Made by a program: the position numbers and the translations under genes
Part shown: positions 6,365 through 13,147 of the stretch, in pieces
Numbering within the stretch: position 1 is the first letter of the stretch
Layout: each line of letters opens with the position of its first letter
Notes under the pieces: model-generated
Told to the model about the DNA's origin: nothing
The model's input: the letters and a program-made list of their open reading frames with translations, nothing else
The model's database searches: none
NCBI GenBank assembly: GCA_030603505.1
Contig: JAUVXQ010000018.1
Span: 1-16,352 of the forward strand
DNA from: Candidatus Heimdallarchaeota archaeon
GTDB lineage: Archaea > Asgardarchaeota > Heimdallarchaeia > Heimdallarchaeales > Heimdallarchaeaceae
Reading direction: 5' to 3'
Length of the DNA: 16,352 bases

Positions 6365-7567
6365 ATTCCTAAAATAACCGATAACAAGCAAATAAAGGAC
6401 TTACTATTAAGAGAGAAGAATATTAGAAGATTTGGCTTAGTGACCTATATGCTTCCCATCGAAGGTGCAACAGGTAGAACTGTTCAAGTTGAAGGAAAAG
6501 AGCTTATCATGCTAGGTTCGTATAGTTATCTAGATCTGATCACTCATCCTGAAATAGTAAAAGTAGCACATGAGGCACTTGACAAATATGGGACAGGAGC
6601 CGGTGGTGTAAGATTATTAACTGGAACAACTGATATCCATAAAGAATTAGAAAGAAAGATTGCTGATTTTAAAAAAACAGAAGATGCAATTCTCTATAGT
6701 AGTGGATATGTCACCAATATGACGCTTATGTCCACATTATTCGGAAAAGATGATTTAATTATCATTGATAAATACGACCATCAAAGCATCTATGATGGTT
6801 GTATTTTATCTAAAGCAGATTGGAAAAGATTTAATCACAATAATTTAACAGATTTAGAGAGAATACTTAAAGAGAACAGGGAAAAATATAAACGAATTTT
6901 AGTTGCCGTAGATGGAGTTTACAGCATGGACGGCGATATCGCACCTATGCCTGAAATTATTGAAATTGCAAAAAAATATGATGCTTTTACAATGGTGGAT
7001 GAAGCTCATGGTATTGGAACTATTGGAACAAATGGTAGAGGAATTGACGATTACTTCGATCTTAGTCCAGGAGAAGTTGATATATACATGGGTACATTAA
7101 GTAAAGCGATACCATCTATTGGAGGATATATTGCTGGAAAAAAAGATATGATTACTTTTTTGAGATACGCTTCTAATGCGTTTATATTTAGTGCAGCACT
7201 TCCTCCGGTTTCTACAGCAGTAGCTATTAAAGCTTTAGATATCATTCTGAACGACAAAGAAAGGATAAAATCTTTACAAAAGAACATCCACATTTTCATT
7301 AGTGGTTTAAAGGAACTAGGCTTTAATACCTTATCAAGTAAAGATACACCTATAATTCCAGTAATAATTGGTAATGATGTCAAGACTTTCAAATTTGCCA
7401 AGAAAATGAAGAAAGAAGGGATTATGATACCTCCAATTGTATTTCCAGCAGTACCAAGAGATGGAGGAAGACTAAGATGTTGTGTCATGGCTACACATAC
7501 AGAAGAAGATCTGAAATATATTTTAGGTAAGATGGAAAAGATTGGAAAAGACCTAAATGTGATATAG
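6365..7567 (+). CDS. PLP-dependent alpha-oxoamine synthase family enzyme (ATT start)
   Basis: This is a fold-type I PLP enzyme of the family that includes glycine C-acetyltransferase (KBL), 8-amino-7-oxononanoate synthase and serine palmitoyltransferase, which condense an amino acid with an acyl thioester. Visible landmarks are GSYSYLDL, GTGAGGVRLLTGT, YSSGYVTNM, MVDEAHGIGTIG (the Asp binds the PLP ring nitrogen) and the PLP lysine in GTLSKAIPSIGGYIAG, with a C-terminal RLRCCVMATH. The specific substrate is not resolved. The first conventional start in frame is the GTG at 6440, but the frame continues upstream with family-like residues (IKDLLLREKNIRRFGLVTY). GAGGTGA at 6352-6358 lies six bases before ATT at 6365, and no ATG, GTG or TTG occurs in that stretch. 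The ATT start gives 400 residues, the usual family length. Confidence 0.85.
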   Translation: MPKITDNKQIKDLLLREKNIRRFGLVTYMLPIEGATGRTVQVEGKELIMLGSYSYLDLITHPEIVKVAHEALDKYGTGAGGVRLLTGTTDIHKELERKIADFKKTEDAILYSSGYVTNMTLMSTLFGKDDLIIIDKYDHQSIYDGCILSKADWKRFNHNNLTDLERILKENREKYKRILVAVDGVYSMDGDIAPMPEIIEIAKKYDAFTMVDEAHGIGTIGTNGRGIDDYFDLSPGEVDIYMGTLSKAIPSIGGYIAGKKDMITFLRYASNAFIFSAALPPVSTAVAIKALDIILNDKERIKSLQKNIHIFISGLKELGFNTLSSKDTPIIPVIIGNDVKTFKFAKKMKKEGIMIPPIVFPAVPRDGGRLRCCVMATHTEEDLKYILGKMEKIGKDLNVI

Positions 7568-7611
7568 AGGCATCTAGTTTTCTTGATTGGACATTAGGAA
7601 GAGTCAAGTCC

Positions 7612-7620
7612 CTTATAGTT
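7612..7620 (+). promoter_or_regulatory. Weak TATA candidate for the RNase P RNA
   Basis: CTTATAGTT lies 34-42 bases before the first base of helix P1, so a transcript started from it would carry a short 5' leader. The AT-rich stretch at 7634-7650 is too close to the mature end for a TATA box. This is a weak call. Confidence 0.25.
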
Positions 7621-7653
7621 AGTTTTTTCAATGAATATTAATATATTAAACAT

Positions 7654-7986
7654 GGACGAAGCGAAAGGGCAACTTCGGTTTAATACTGAGGAACTACCTG
7701 ACTCCCTTGAATCGATGTGAGTGTAAACTCACCACGTGAGAATGTGGCTCTTGGAACAGAAACGACACGGCCTATGTCCGATGACAATGAAGTGATGAAG
7801 ATAATGGTGACATTATTCGAGATAACTTACTGAGAAGGGTATAGGAAACGTTGAAACGGCCAATCATCGATGGGAGCAAGCTTGAATAGGGTTCAACTGA
7901 ACCGGGTAAAGCGCATAGGTGAATGTTGCCAGGAAGGTCCTTGACGGCTTCCTAACAGAATCAGGGGTACTCTTCGCATCGTCCTC
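7654..7986 (+). ncRNA. rnpB: RNase P RNA (archaeal, divergent P4, short P15)
   Basis: The catalytic RNA that matures tRNA 5' ends. Most of the fold can be drawn. P1 is 7654-7659 with 7979-7984. P2 is GGCAAC 7668-7673 with GTTGCC 7925-7930. P3 is a hairpin at 7675-7689. P4 is 7693-7701 with 7961-7968. P5 is CTCCC 7702-7706 with GGGAG 7872-7876. P7 is 7711-7717 with 7865-7871. P8 is TGAGT with a GUAA tetraloop (7718-7731), and P15 is GGTTC-AACT-GAACC at 7890-7903. Conserved sequence blocks are GAGGAA at 7688, ACAGAAACGACACGGCC at 7756, TTGAAACGGCC near 7851, GAGCAAG with AATAGGG at 7874-7891, GGGTAA at 7904 and ACAGAA at 7955. P4 and P15 depart from the usual form. The mature ends are approximate. 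It is followed by the receptor-like RNase gene. Confidence 0.93.
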
Positions 7987-8060
7987 TATTAAAAATACGC
8001 GTTTAAAACTTTTAACTTTAGTTTATGGAATTATCTATGTGTACTAGTTAAACTTATTAG

Positions 8061-8078
8061 GAAAAACACTTTAGCTAT
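8061..8078 (+). promoter_or_regulatory. Candidate promoter of the membrane-anchored RNase gene
   Basis: GAAAAACACTTTAG resembles the GAAAnnTTTAAT promoter blocks elsewhere in the window. It would start transcription near 8098, about 27 bases before the ATG. No strong Shine-Dalgarno sequence follows, only an A/G-rich stretch. Confidence 0.35.
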
Positions 8079-8124
8079 TATGGGTAGATACTCAACTACT
8101 TAGAAAAGAAAAAAGTGCCAAAAT

Positions 8125-9912
8125 ATGCTCAAATTTCCATTTAATAAATGGATATCCTTAGTGGTTATTAGCATAGTTGTTACTATGCTTACAACTGGGA
8201 ATCAATCATATATAGCGGCACATCAGAATCCTCAAGCATCAGAAAATACTCTCTCTTCTACATATGAATTTGCAAATGCAACGTTTACTTTCGAACTTGA
8301 GAAACTGAATATTACCCGAGGAGGGGACAATCTCACTATTATTTTTGAATTTAAATTCATAAATGAGACACAAATTACTAATGCTACAATCGACTATAAC
8401 ATAACTAATCCATTAGGGATACTAATTTATCAAGAATCTATAGTTGTTAATTCAACAGAAATTTTCAATGTAACAGTGATGTGGTCTACTTTTAATAGTC
8501 AACCAGAGGGATATTACAATGTTACAACGATAGCTAATAGCACTGCTACAGGATCCTATCAAATATCAGATGAGTTCTATTTGACCATTCTCCCTGCTGG
8601 TAGAATCCGTATGTCCTTTCCTGATAATCCGTACTATATTGAACCTGAAGAACAAACAGATGTTCCATTCACATTAACAAATATAGGAGGGACAACTGTA
8701 GCCAATATATCTATTGAAGGGATTAATGAGCTAAAGTCAACAAGTGGGATCCTAGATATTGAACCTCCTTCGACTTCCCTACTTAGTTTATCGTTAGTAA
8801 GTGGAGAAGTTTATGAAGATAACATTCAGTTTACAGCTGACAAGTATTTGTATTTCAGACTAAGAATTGCTTTAGCATATTGTACAATAGATGAACCTGG
8901 AGATATTAAGTATACATCTAGCCCTCAACTTGAAATAATCTGCTTACCAAATCTTGTTATTAAAAATTACACAATCGGTGAAAATGCTACGATAGGAACA
9001 GATTTTTTAATTACATTTAGTGTTAACAATTCAGAAGCAGACGTATTATATATTGATGCATATGCAGAATGTGATTTAATTGATTTTGAAGATTATGAGG
9101 AGAATGGATCTACACCAGTAAGTAGTGGTTTTCATCAATTCTCAATTATTGGCAATCCTCAAGTAGTAGGAACAGACATAATTTGGTTTTGGATCGACAT
9201 TGAATGGAGAAATGCAGATGATGTAGTTCATTCAACTCCGATATTATCTATAGTGATTAGTTCTGTTATTGTTGGGAATTTGACTGTTGTAACAACAACT
9301 GTAACAACAAACGATACACTCAGTTTCTTTGACCCAGTTTTAACTTACGCAACCATTCTTACTTCTCTCTTGCTAGGTATAGGTTACTTTTCTCGAGACG
9401 TGATTAGAGGTATCGCAACCAAAACTAGATTTAGAAAACAAGAACATTCTTTTGCAGAGATCACTTACGCATATGATACAGTTATTTTGGATGGTAGCAA
9501 TATTGCTTGGGAAGAGAAAAACGCTGATAATAAACCTAAATTGAACAACATCGAAACTATGATAAATAAATTGAGTAGGGCTAATTTCAAGAAAATTATT
9601 ACTGTTGCTGATGCAGCACTTAGATATCAGATTGATGATCAGAAAAAACTTGACAGATTAGTAAAAGAAGGAGCAATCAAAATGCTTCCAGCCCGTGTAG
9701 ATGGCGACAAATTTATTCTAAGATTAGCAGAAGAAGAAAATGGCATGATTATAAGTAATGACATGTTTAAAGAATTCCGAGAGCAAGCTCCATGGATAGA
9801 TGAACGAAGAATACCATACACAATATTGACTGGTGAAGTATGGTTGCACCCTACAAGTGTCTCACCTACACCAAAGGAAAAAAATGGAGAGACATTAGCT
9901 TTTGATAATTAG
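8125..9912 (+). CDS. Single-pass membrane protein with cytosolic Regnase-like NYN/PIN ribonuclease domain
   Basis: A 595-residue receptor-like protein. Residues 1-32 form a signal peptide or anchor (basic start, hydrophobic SLVVISIVVTMLTT). Residues about 35-400 are beta-rich, with a NEW3/CARDB-like segment near 160-210 (VPFTLTNIGGTTVANISI), and carry 17 N-x-S/T sequons. A transmembrane helix lies at about 404-422 and is followed by a basic stretch (RDVIRGIATKTRFRK), placing the C-terminus in the cytosol. Residues 449-580 match the Zc3h12a-like NYN/PIN RNase family: ILDGSN (D456, N459), DGDKFIL (D526, D528), GMIISND (D546), then RRIPYTIL and WLHP. There are no sequons in this part. The predicted role is an RNA endonuclease controlled from outside the cell. 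It lies between rnpB and a winged-helix/proteasome group. The domain call is fairly firm; substrate and signal are unknown. Confidence 0.82.
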   Translation: MLKFPFNKWISLVVISIVVTMLTTGNQSYIAAHQNPQASENTLSSTYEFANATFTFELEKLNITRGGDNLTIIFEFKFINETQITNATIDYNITNPLGILIYQESIVVNSTEIFNVTVMWSTFNSQPEGYYNVTTIANSTATGSYQISDEFYLTILPAGRIRMSFPDNPYYIEPEEQTDVPFTLTNIGGTTVANISIEGINELKSTSGILDIEPPSTSLLSLSLVSGEVYEDNIQFTADKYLYFRLRIALAYCTIDEPGDIKYTSSPQLEIICLPNLVIKNYTIGENATIGTDFLITFSVNNSEADVLYIDAYAECDLIDFEDYEENGSTPVSSGFHQFSIIGNPQVVGTDIIWFWIDIEWRNADDVVHSTPILSIVISSVIVGNLTVVTTTVTTNDTLSFFDPVLTYATILTSLLLGIGYFSRDVIRGIATKTRFRKQEHSFAEITYAYDTVILDGSNIAWEEKNADNKPKLNNIETMINKLSRANFKKIITVADAALRYQIDDQKKLDRLVKEGAIKMLPARVDGDKFILRLAEEENGMIISNDMFKEFREQAPWIDERRIPYTILTGEVWLHPTSVSPTPKEKNGETLAFDN

Positions 9913-9961
9913 TTCTTAGATAATTATACTTCAAAATAGGAAGAATCTGTCACAACCTAGT

Positions 9962-9970
9962 CATTATAAA
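9962..9970 (+). promoter_or_regulatory. TATA box of the winged-helix gene
   Basis: CATTATAAA lies 29-37 bases before the ATG at 9999, and an AAGGT Shine-Dalgarno-like element sits about nine bases before the ATG. Confidence 0.4.
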
Positions 9971-9998
9971 GGTAAAATTCTTATTAAGGTAGACGACA

Positions 9999-10700
9999 AT
10001 GAAAAGGGAACAGTGGCACAAAGATTTTCATGTAAATGCGGTACCCCAATTAGAGGATGTTCCAAGAGATTATTTCTATAATCTAGACTATAATTATCTT
10101 ACTTTGCAAGAAGTACAATTGTTGTTAACCTTAACTGATTCCCAAACAGCTTATTCTTTCTCAGGATTACGCAAATCCACGTCTCTTCATCAATACCAGC
10201 TTACAAAAGCGATAAAGAGATTAGTAGATAGAGATCTAATAATTAAAAACGAAATAAGAACTTATGAGCTTACGGAAGAAGGAAGTAATTTTACAAGAAA
10301 ATTATTACATGATTTACTTCAGAAAGAAGTTATCAATATATCTGACATATATTTCCATTCACAACGTAAAAAATTGAAACTTACACCCTCTTTAGACCAA
10401 AATACAATTATTAGCAATTTCGAGAAACGATGGTTTTTAAAATACAGATTCGTTTATAGAAAAGTGGAGAATTATGATATTGTGTTATGCTGGGAAGATA
10501 ATGAAAAGAATCAAGTACATATGTTTGTGGATTTAAAAGGAAATATAAGCGTGGAATTTAGATCCTTAAAACCAAACAATTCAGATTTTAATATTGTTTT
10601 GAATTGGATAAATAAGGAACTCTCTGAACAGTATGGAGTAAATACTATAACGAACACAGAGCAAAATAAAGAAGATTATAATAGCGTTTCATATAATTGA
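9999..10700 (+). CDS. Winged-helix protein with unknown C-terminal domain
   Basis: A 233-residue soluble protein. Residues about 30-100 form a MarR/PadR-like winged helix: YLTLQEVQLLLTL, then a helix-turn-helix with HQYQLTKAIKRLVDRDLI, and a wing ending YELTEEGSNFTRKLL. Residues about 125-220 form a separate alpha/beta domain with repeated aromatic strands (WFLKYRFVYRKVENYDIVL, HMFVDLKGNISVEF) that I do not recognise; it may bind a ligand or a partner. The ATG is supported by TATA and Shine-Dalgarno-like elements. It lies 61 bases before psmB in the same direction and just after the membrane RNase gene, so it is a candidate regulator of either, but that is inference. Confidence 0.78.
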   Translation: MKREQWHKDFHVNAVPQLEDVPRDYFYNLDYNYLTLQEVQLLLTLTDSQTAYSFSGLRKSTSLHQYQLTKAIKRLVDRDLIIKNEIRTYELTEEGSNFTRKLLHDLLQKEVINISDIYFHSQRKKLKLTPSLDQNTIISNFEKRWFLKYRFVYRKVENYDIVLCWEDNEKNQVHMFVDLKGNISVEFRSLKPNNSDFNIVLNWINKELSEQYGVNTITNTEQNKEDYNSVSYN

Positions 10701-10717
10701 TTTAGTTATCTAAAACA

Positions 10718-10752
10718 CTATTTAATTCCTAAAATAAAAAAAATAATGAGGT
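10718..10752 (+). promoter_or_regulatory. psmB promoter and ribosome binding site
   Basis: CTATTTAA (10718-10725) is a TATA candidate and GAGGT (10748-10752) a Shine-Dalgarno element nine bases before the ATG at 10762. This favours the first of the three closely spaced in-frame ATGs. Confidence 0.4.
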
Positions 10753-10761
10753 ATTTAAAGT

Positions 10762-11433
10762 ATGAATAATATGAATAATATGAATTTCAATAATATGCAA
10801 AATGGTCCCATGATGGAACCTAAACATGGTACCACAACTGTAGCATTAAGATTCAAAGATGGAGTTGTAGTCGCCGCAGATAAAAGAGCTTCAATGGGAA
10901 CATTTGTAGCTTCTAAGAAGACAGAAAAAATTCATGATTTAAACAAGCACACAATCGCAACTATAGCAGGTTTAGTATCCGATGCTCAATACTTGGTAAA
11001 TTTTATAAGAGCTAATGTAAACTTGTACGAACTTAGTAGAGGATATCCACCTACAACAAAGATGGTAGGAAATCTACTGGCTTCAGTAATGTACGAACAA
11101 TATCGGGCATATTTCCCATATTATGTAGCTATGTTAGCATGTGGCTTAGATAAAGAAGGACCACATGTATTTACACTTGATATGGCAGGAGGAATTACAG
11201 ATGAAGATTTTGCTTCAACGGGATCAGGATCTATGATTGCATACGGTGTTTTAGACTCTACATGGAAAGAAGGTTTGACAAAAGATGCGGCATTAAAAAT
11301 AGGAATAACCGCATTGAAAACGGCTATAAGTAGAGACACTGCAACTGGTGATGGAATGGATGTGGCTGTTGTAGATAAGAAAGGTATTAAAAGACTGACA
11401 ACTGACCAAGTGAAAGCAGTTTTGGAGGAATAA
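10762..11433 (+). CDS. psmB: 20S proteasome beta subunit (proteolytic)
   Basis: The catalytic subunit of the archaeal 20S proteasome and an N-terminal-nucleophile hydrolase. Self-cleavage of the 23-residue propeptide at KHG|TTTVAL exposes T24 as the catalytic Thr1. Counting from it, Asp17 (D40, in VAADKRAS) and Lys33 (K56) fall exactly where expected, so the enzyme should be active. The C-terminal half has GSGSMIAYGVLD and SRDTATGDGMDVAVV, typical of beta subunits. The propeptide is a repetitive Met/Asn stretch with in-frame ATGs at codons 1, 4 and 7. Mature size is about 200 residues, as usual. psmA starts three bases after the stop, with its Shine-Dalgarno sequence inside the end of this gene, so the two rings' subunits should be made together. 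Confidence 0.97.
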   Translation: MNNMNNMNFNNMQNGPMMEPKHGTTTVALRFKDGVVVAADKRASMGTFVASKKTEKIHDLNKHTIATIAGLVSDAQYLVNFIRANVNLYELSRGYPPTTKMVGNLLASVMYEQYRAYFPYYVAMLACGLDKEGPHVFTLDMAGGITDEDFASTGSGSMIAYGVLDSTWKEGLTKDAALKIGITALKTAISRDTATGDGMDVAVVDKKGIKRLTTDQVKAVLEE

Positions 11434-11435
11434 AG

Positions 11436-12092
11436 ATGTTAGGACCACAATCTATGGGATATGATAGGACATCAATTATGTATTCACCAGAAGGTCGAAT
11501 AATTCAAACAGAATATGCAAGAGAGTCTGTGCGAAGAGGAAGCATTGCTATAGGCATAAAAAGTAAGAATGGTGTTGTTTTAGCAGGACTTCTACGTGTA
11601 GTTGATTTAAACGAACCTGACAAGAAAATACACAAAATTTCTGAAAATATACACGCAATCTTTGCAGGAGTTGCTGCTGATGGTAGAATTCTAATCAGTC
11701 GATCTCGTCTTGAAGCCGAAATATTTCGCCTAACCTATGGTACGCAAATTGATATTGTAGGTTTAGCAATAAAAACAGGTGATTATGTTCAACTCTTTAC
11801 CCAACAAGGCGGTTTACGACCATTCGGTGTAGGTATGCTTTTTGGAGGATTAGATGATACTGGACCATGTTTACAATTTGTAGACCCTGGTGGCAGTGTT
11901 GCCAGCTGTAAAGCAAAAGCAATGGGTGAAGGTGACTCAGAAGCTATTGCATTCTTAAAAGAAAAATACAAAGATGACCTCACAATTGATGAAATGGTTG
12001 AGATTGCAAAAGAAGCTATCAAAAAAGCAGCTCGAGATGTTGAAGTAAACGAAGAAAATATTGCAATAGAAATTATACCTTACAAAGGATAG
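11436..12092 (+). CDS. psmA: 20S proteasome alpha subunit
   Basis: The structural and gating subunit that forms the outer rings of the 20S proteasome. The alpha signature is present: YDRTSIMYSPEGRIIQTEYA near residues 9-28, whose N-terminus forms the gate, then ESVRRGSIAIGIKSKNGVV. The segment around DKKIHKIS supplies the region that docks the C-termini of the regulatory ATPase, and QGGLRPFGVGML and VDPGGSV are typical of the family. It has no catalytic threonine, as expected. Translation is probably coupled to psmB: GGAGG at 11424-11428 inside psmB lies seven bases before this ATG. No PAN-type ATPase gene is in the window. A T8 run follows the stop. Confidence 0.97.
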   Translation: MLGPQSMGYDRTSIMYSPEGRIIQTEYARESVRRGSIAIGIKSKNGVVLAGLLRVVDLNEPDKKIHKISENIHAIFAGVAADGRILISRSRLEAEIFRLTYGTQIDIVGLAIKTGDYVQLFTQQGGLRPFGVGMLFGGLDDTGPCLQFVDPGGSVASCKAKAMGEGDSEAIAFLKEKYKDDLTIDEMVEIAKEAIKKAARDVEVNEENIAIEIIPYKG

Positions 12093-12102
12093 ATTTCTCT
12101 CC

Positions 12103-12110
12103 TTTTTTTT
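12103..12110 (+). terminator. T8 terminator after psmA
   Basis: Eight T residues in a pyrimidine-rich stretch about ten bases after the psmA stop fit an archaeal T-tract terminator. The downstream MBL nuclease would then rely on read-through or on a weak local promoter. Confidence 0.5.
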
Positions 12111-12130
12111 CTTTGAAGTTTGGGGATTAT

Positions 12131-13147
12131 ATGAGAATCTCTTTTTCTAGAGGAATTAAAATTGCAACTGAAAGCTGGAAACTTGGGTGTGACATAACGA
12201 ACTCTCAATATTTTCCTTTAGTATTCTATAGCCACGCCCATTCAGATCATATTCCCCGTAAAATTCCTAAAACTAAAGTTATTTGTTCGTCTATTACACG
12301 TGCATTGGTTGAAAATTTTGTTTCTAATTATGAAGACGGAGAATTCTATGAATCACATTCAATTGATGACACAATATTTTCACAGGTGCCAAGTGGTCAT
12401 ATAATAGGATCTACAGCATTAATCATAGATTCTCCAGAAAATAAGGTAATATACACAGGAGACGTATCTATAAGAAACAAAGGATTTTTGGAACCTTTTA
12501 AACCTGAAAAATGTGATAAACTTATAATTGAAAGCACGTTTGGAACACCTAAGTATACTTTTCCCAGATATGATGAAGTAATTAAAGAAACTCAAGAACA
12601 GATTCAGAAATATTTAGAAGAAGGTATTCCTGTCGTTTTAATGGGGTATGCGCTGGGTAAGGCACAGATGCTTTATCATTCTTTTTCTCATTTATCAGAT
12701 ACTAATATTCTCCATGGTTCTAATGAGAAGATTAATTCTCTTTTAGCTAAGAATGGAATTGACGGATCTATTACAGCACTAACTTATCAAGATGCAAAAG
12801 ACGGAGGACTATTAGAAGAAACAAATAATTGGATTTTATTTTCTCCACTTCGTTCAGGAAGAAATGAATTTAACGCGTTTTTAAAAAAGAAGTTTGGTGT
12901 AAAATTTTTTGCTTTCAGTGGGTGGGCTATTTCTCCTAACTATAAGTATCAAATGGCTGTTGACCACGCTATTCCAATATCAGATCACGCAGATTTCTCT
13001 GAGTTAATTGAAATCTGTGAGAAATGTAATCCACAAGAGATTTATACTGTTTATGGACCAAAAATACAACTTGCTGCTGAATTACGAAAACGGGGATTCA
13101 AGGCAACACCTTTAAGTAAACAGACTTTACTTGAATCGTTTTTCTAA
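12131..13147 (+). CDS. Metallo-beta-lactamase-fold nuclease (CPSF/SNM1-like)
   Basis: A 338-residue MBL-fold nuclease of the broad CPSF73/SNM1 group. The metal motif is SHAHSDHIP (H35, H37, D39, H40), followed by SGHIIGS, YTGDVS and a late PISDHADF. A central GYALGKAQM resembles the wording of DNA-ligase-associated exonucleases, while archaeal relatives have also been annotated as RNA 3'-end processing enzymes, so DNA versus RNA cannot be settled here. There is no KH domain and only a short beta-CASP-like insert. An in-frame TTG at 12113 would add six residues, but it lies beside the T8 run. The ATG at 12131 follows a GGGGAT ribosome-binding-like element and is preferred. Its last four bases overlap the convergent nuclease gene. 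Confidence 0.85.
   Translation: MRISFSRGIKIATESWKLGCDITNSQYFPLVFYSHAHSDHIPRKIPKTKVICSSITRALVENFVSNYEDGEFYESHSIDDTIFSQVPSGHIIGSTALIIDSPENKVIYTGDVSIRNKGFLEPFKPEKCDKLIIESTFGTPKYTFPRYDEVIKETQEQIQKYLEEGIPVVLMGYALGKAQMLYHSFSHLSDTNILHGSNEKINSLLAKNGIDGSITALTYQDAKDGGLLEETNNWILFSPLRSGRNEFNAFLKKKFGVKFFAFSGWAISPNYKYQMAVDHAIPISDHADFSELIEICEKCNPQEIYTVYGPKIQLAAELRKRGFKATPLSKQTLLESFF

Noticed and set aside
6440..6442. GTG as start of the PLP enzyme gene
   Set aside because: It has no ribosome binding site and would cut 25 family-like residues. The ATT at 6365 has a well-placed GAGGTGA.
7051..7488. Open frame of 145 codons antisense to the PLP enzyme gene
   Set aside because: It lies wholly inside a strongly recognised gene on the other strand and shows no family motif or promoter of its own.
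7654..7986. Possibility that the structured RNA is an SRP RNA or an RNase MRP-like RNA
   Set aside because: No SRP Alu or helix 8 signature is present. P1, P2, P4, P5 and P7 and the ordered conserved blocks fit RNase P RNA, and MRP RNA is known only from eukaryotes.
8025..8051. Eight-codon ORF between rnpB and the membrane RNase gene, a possible upstream peptide
   Set aside because: No Shine-Dalgarno sequence, and it lies before the best promoter candidate of the downstream gene, so it would not be in that mRNA.
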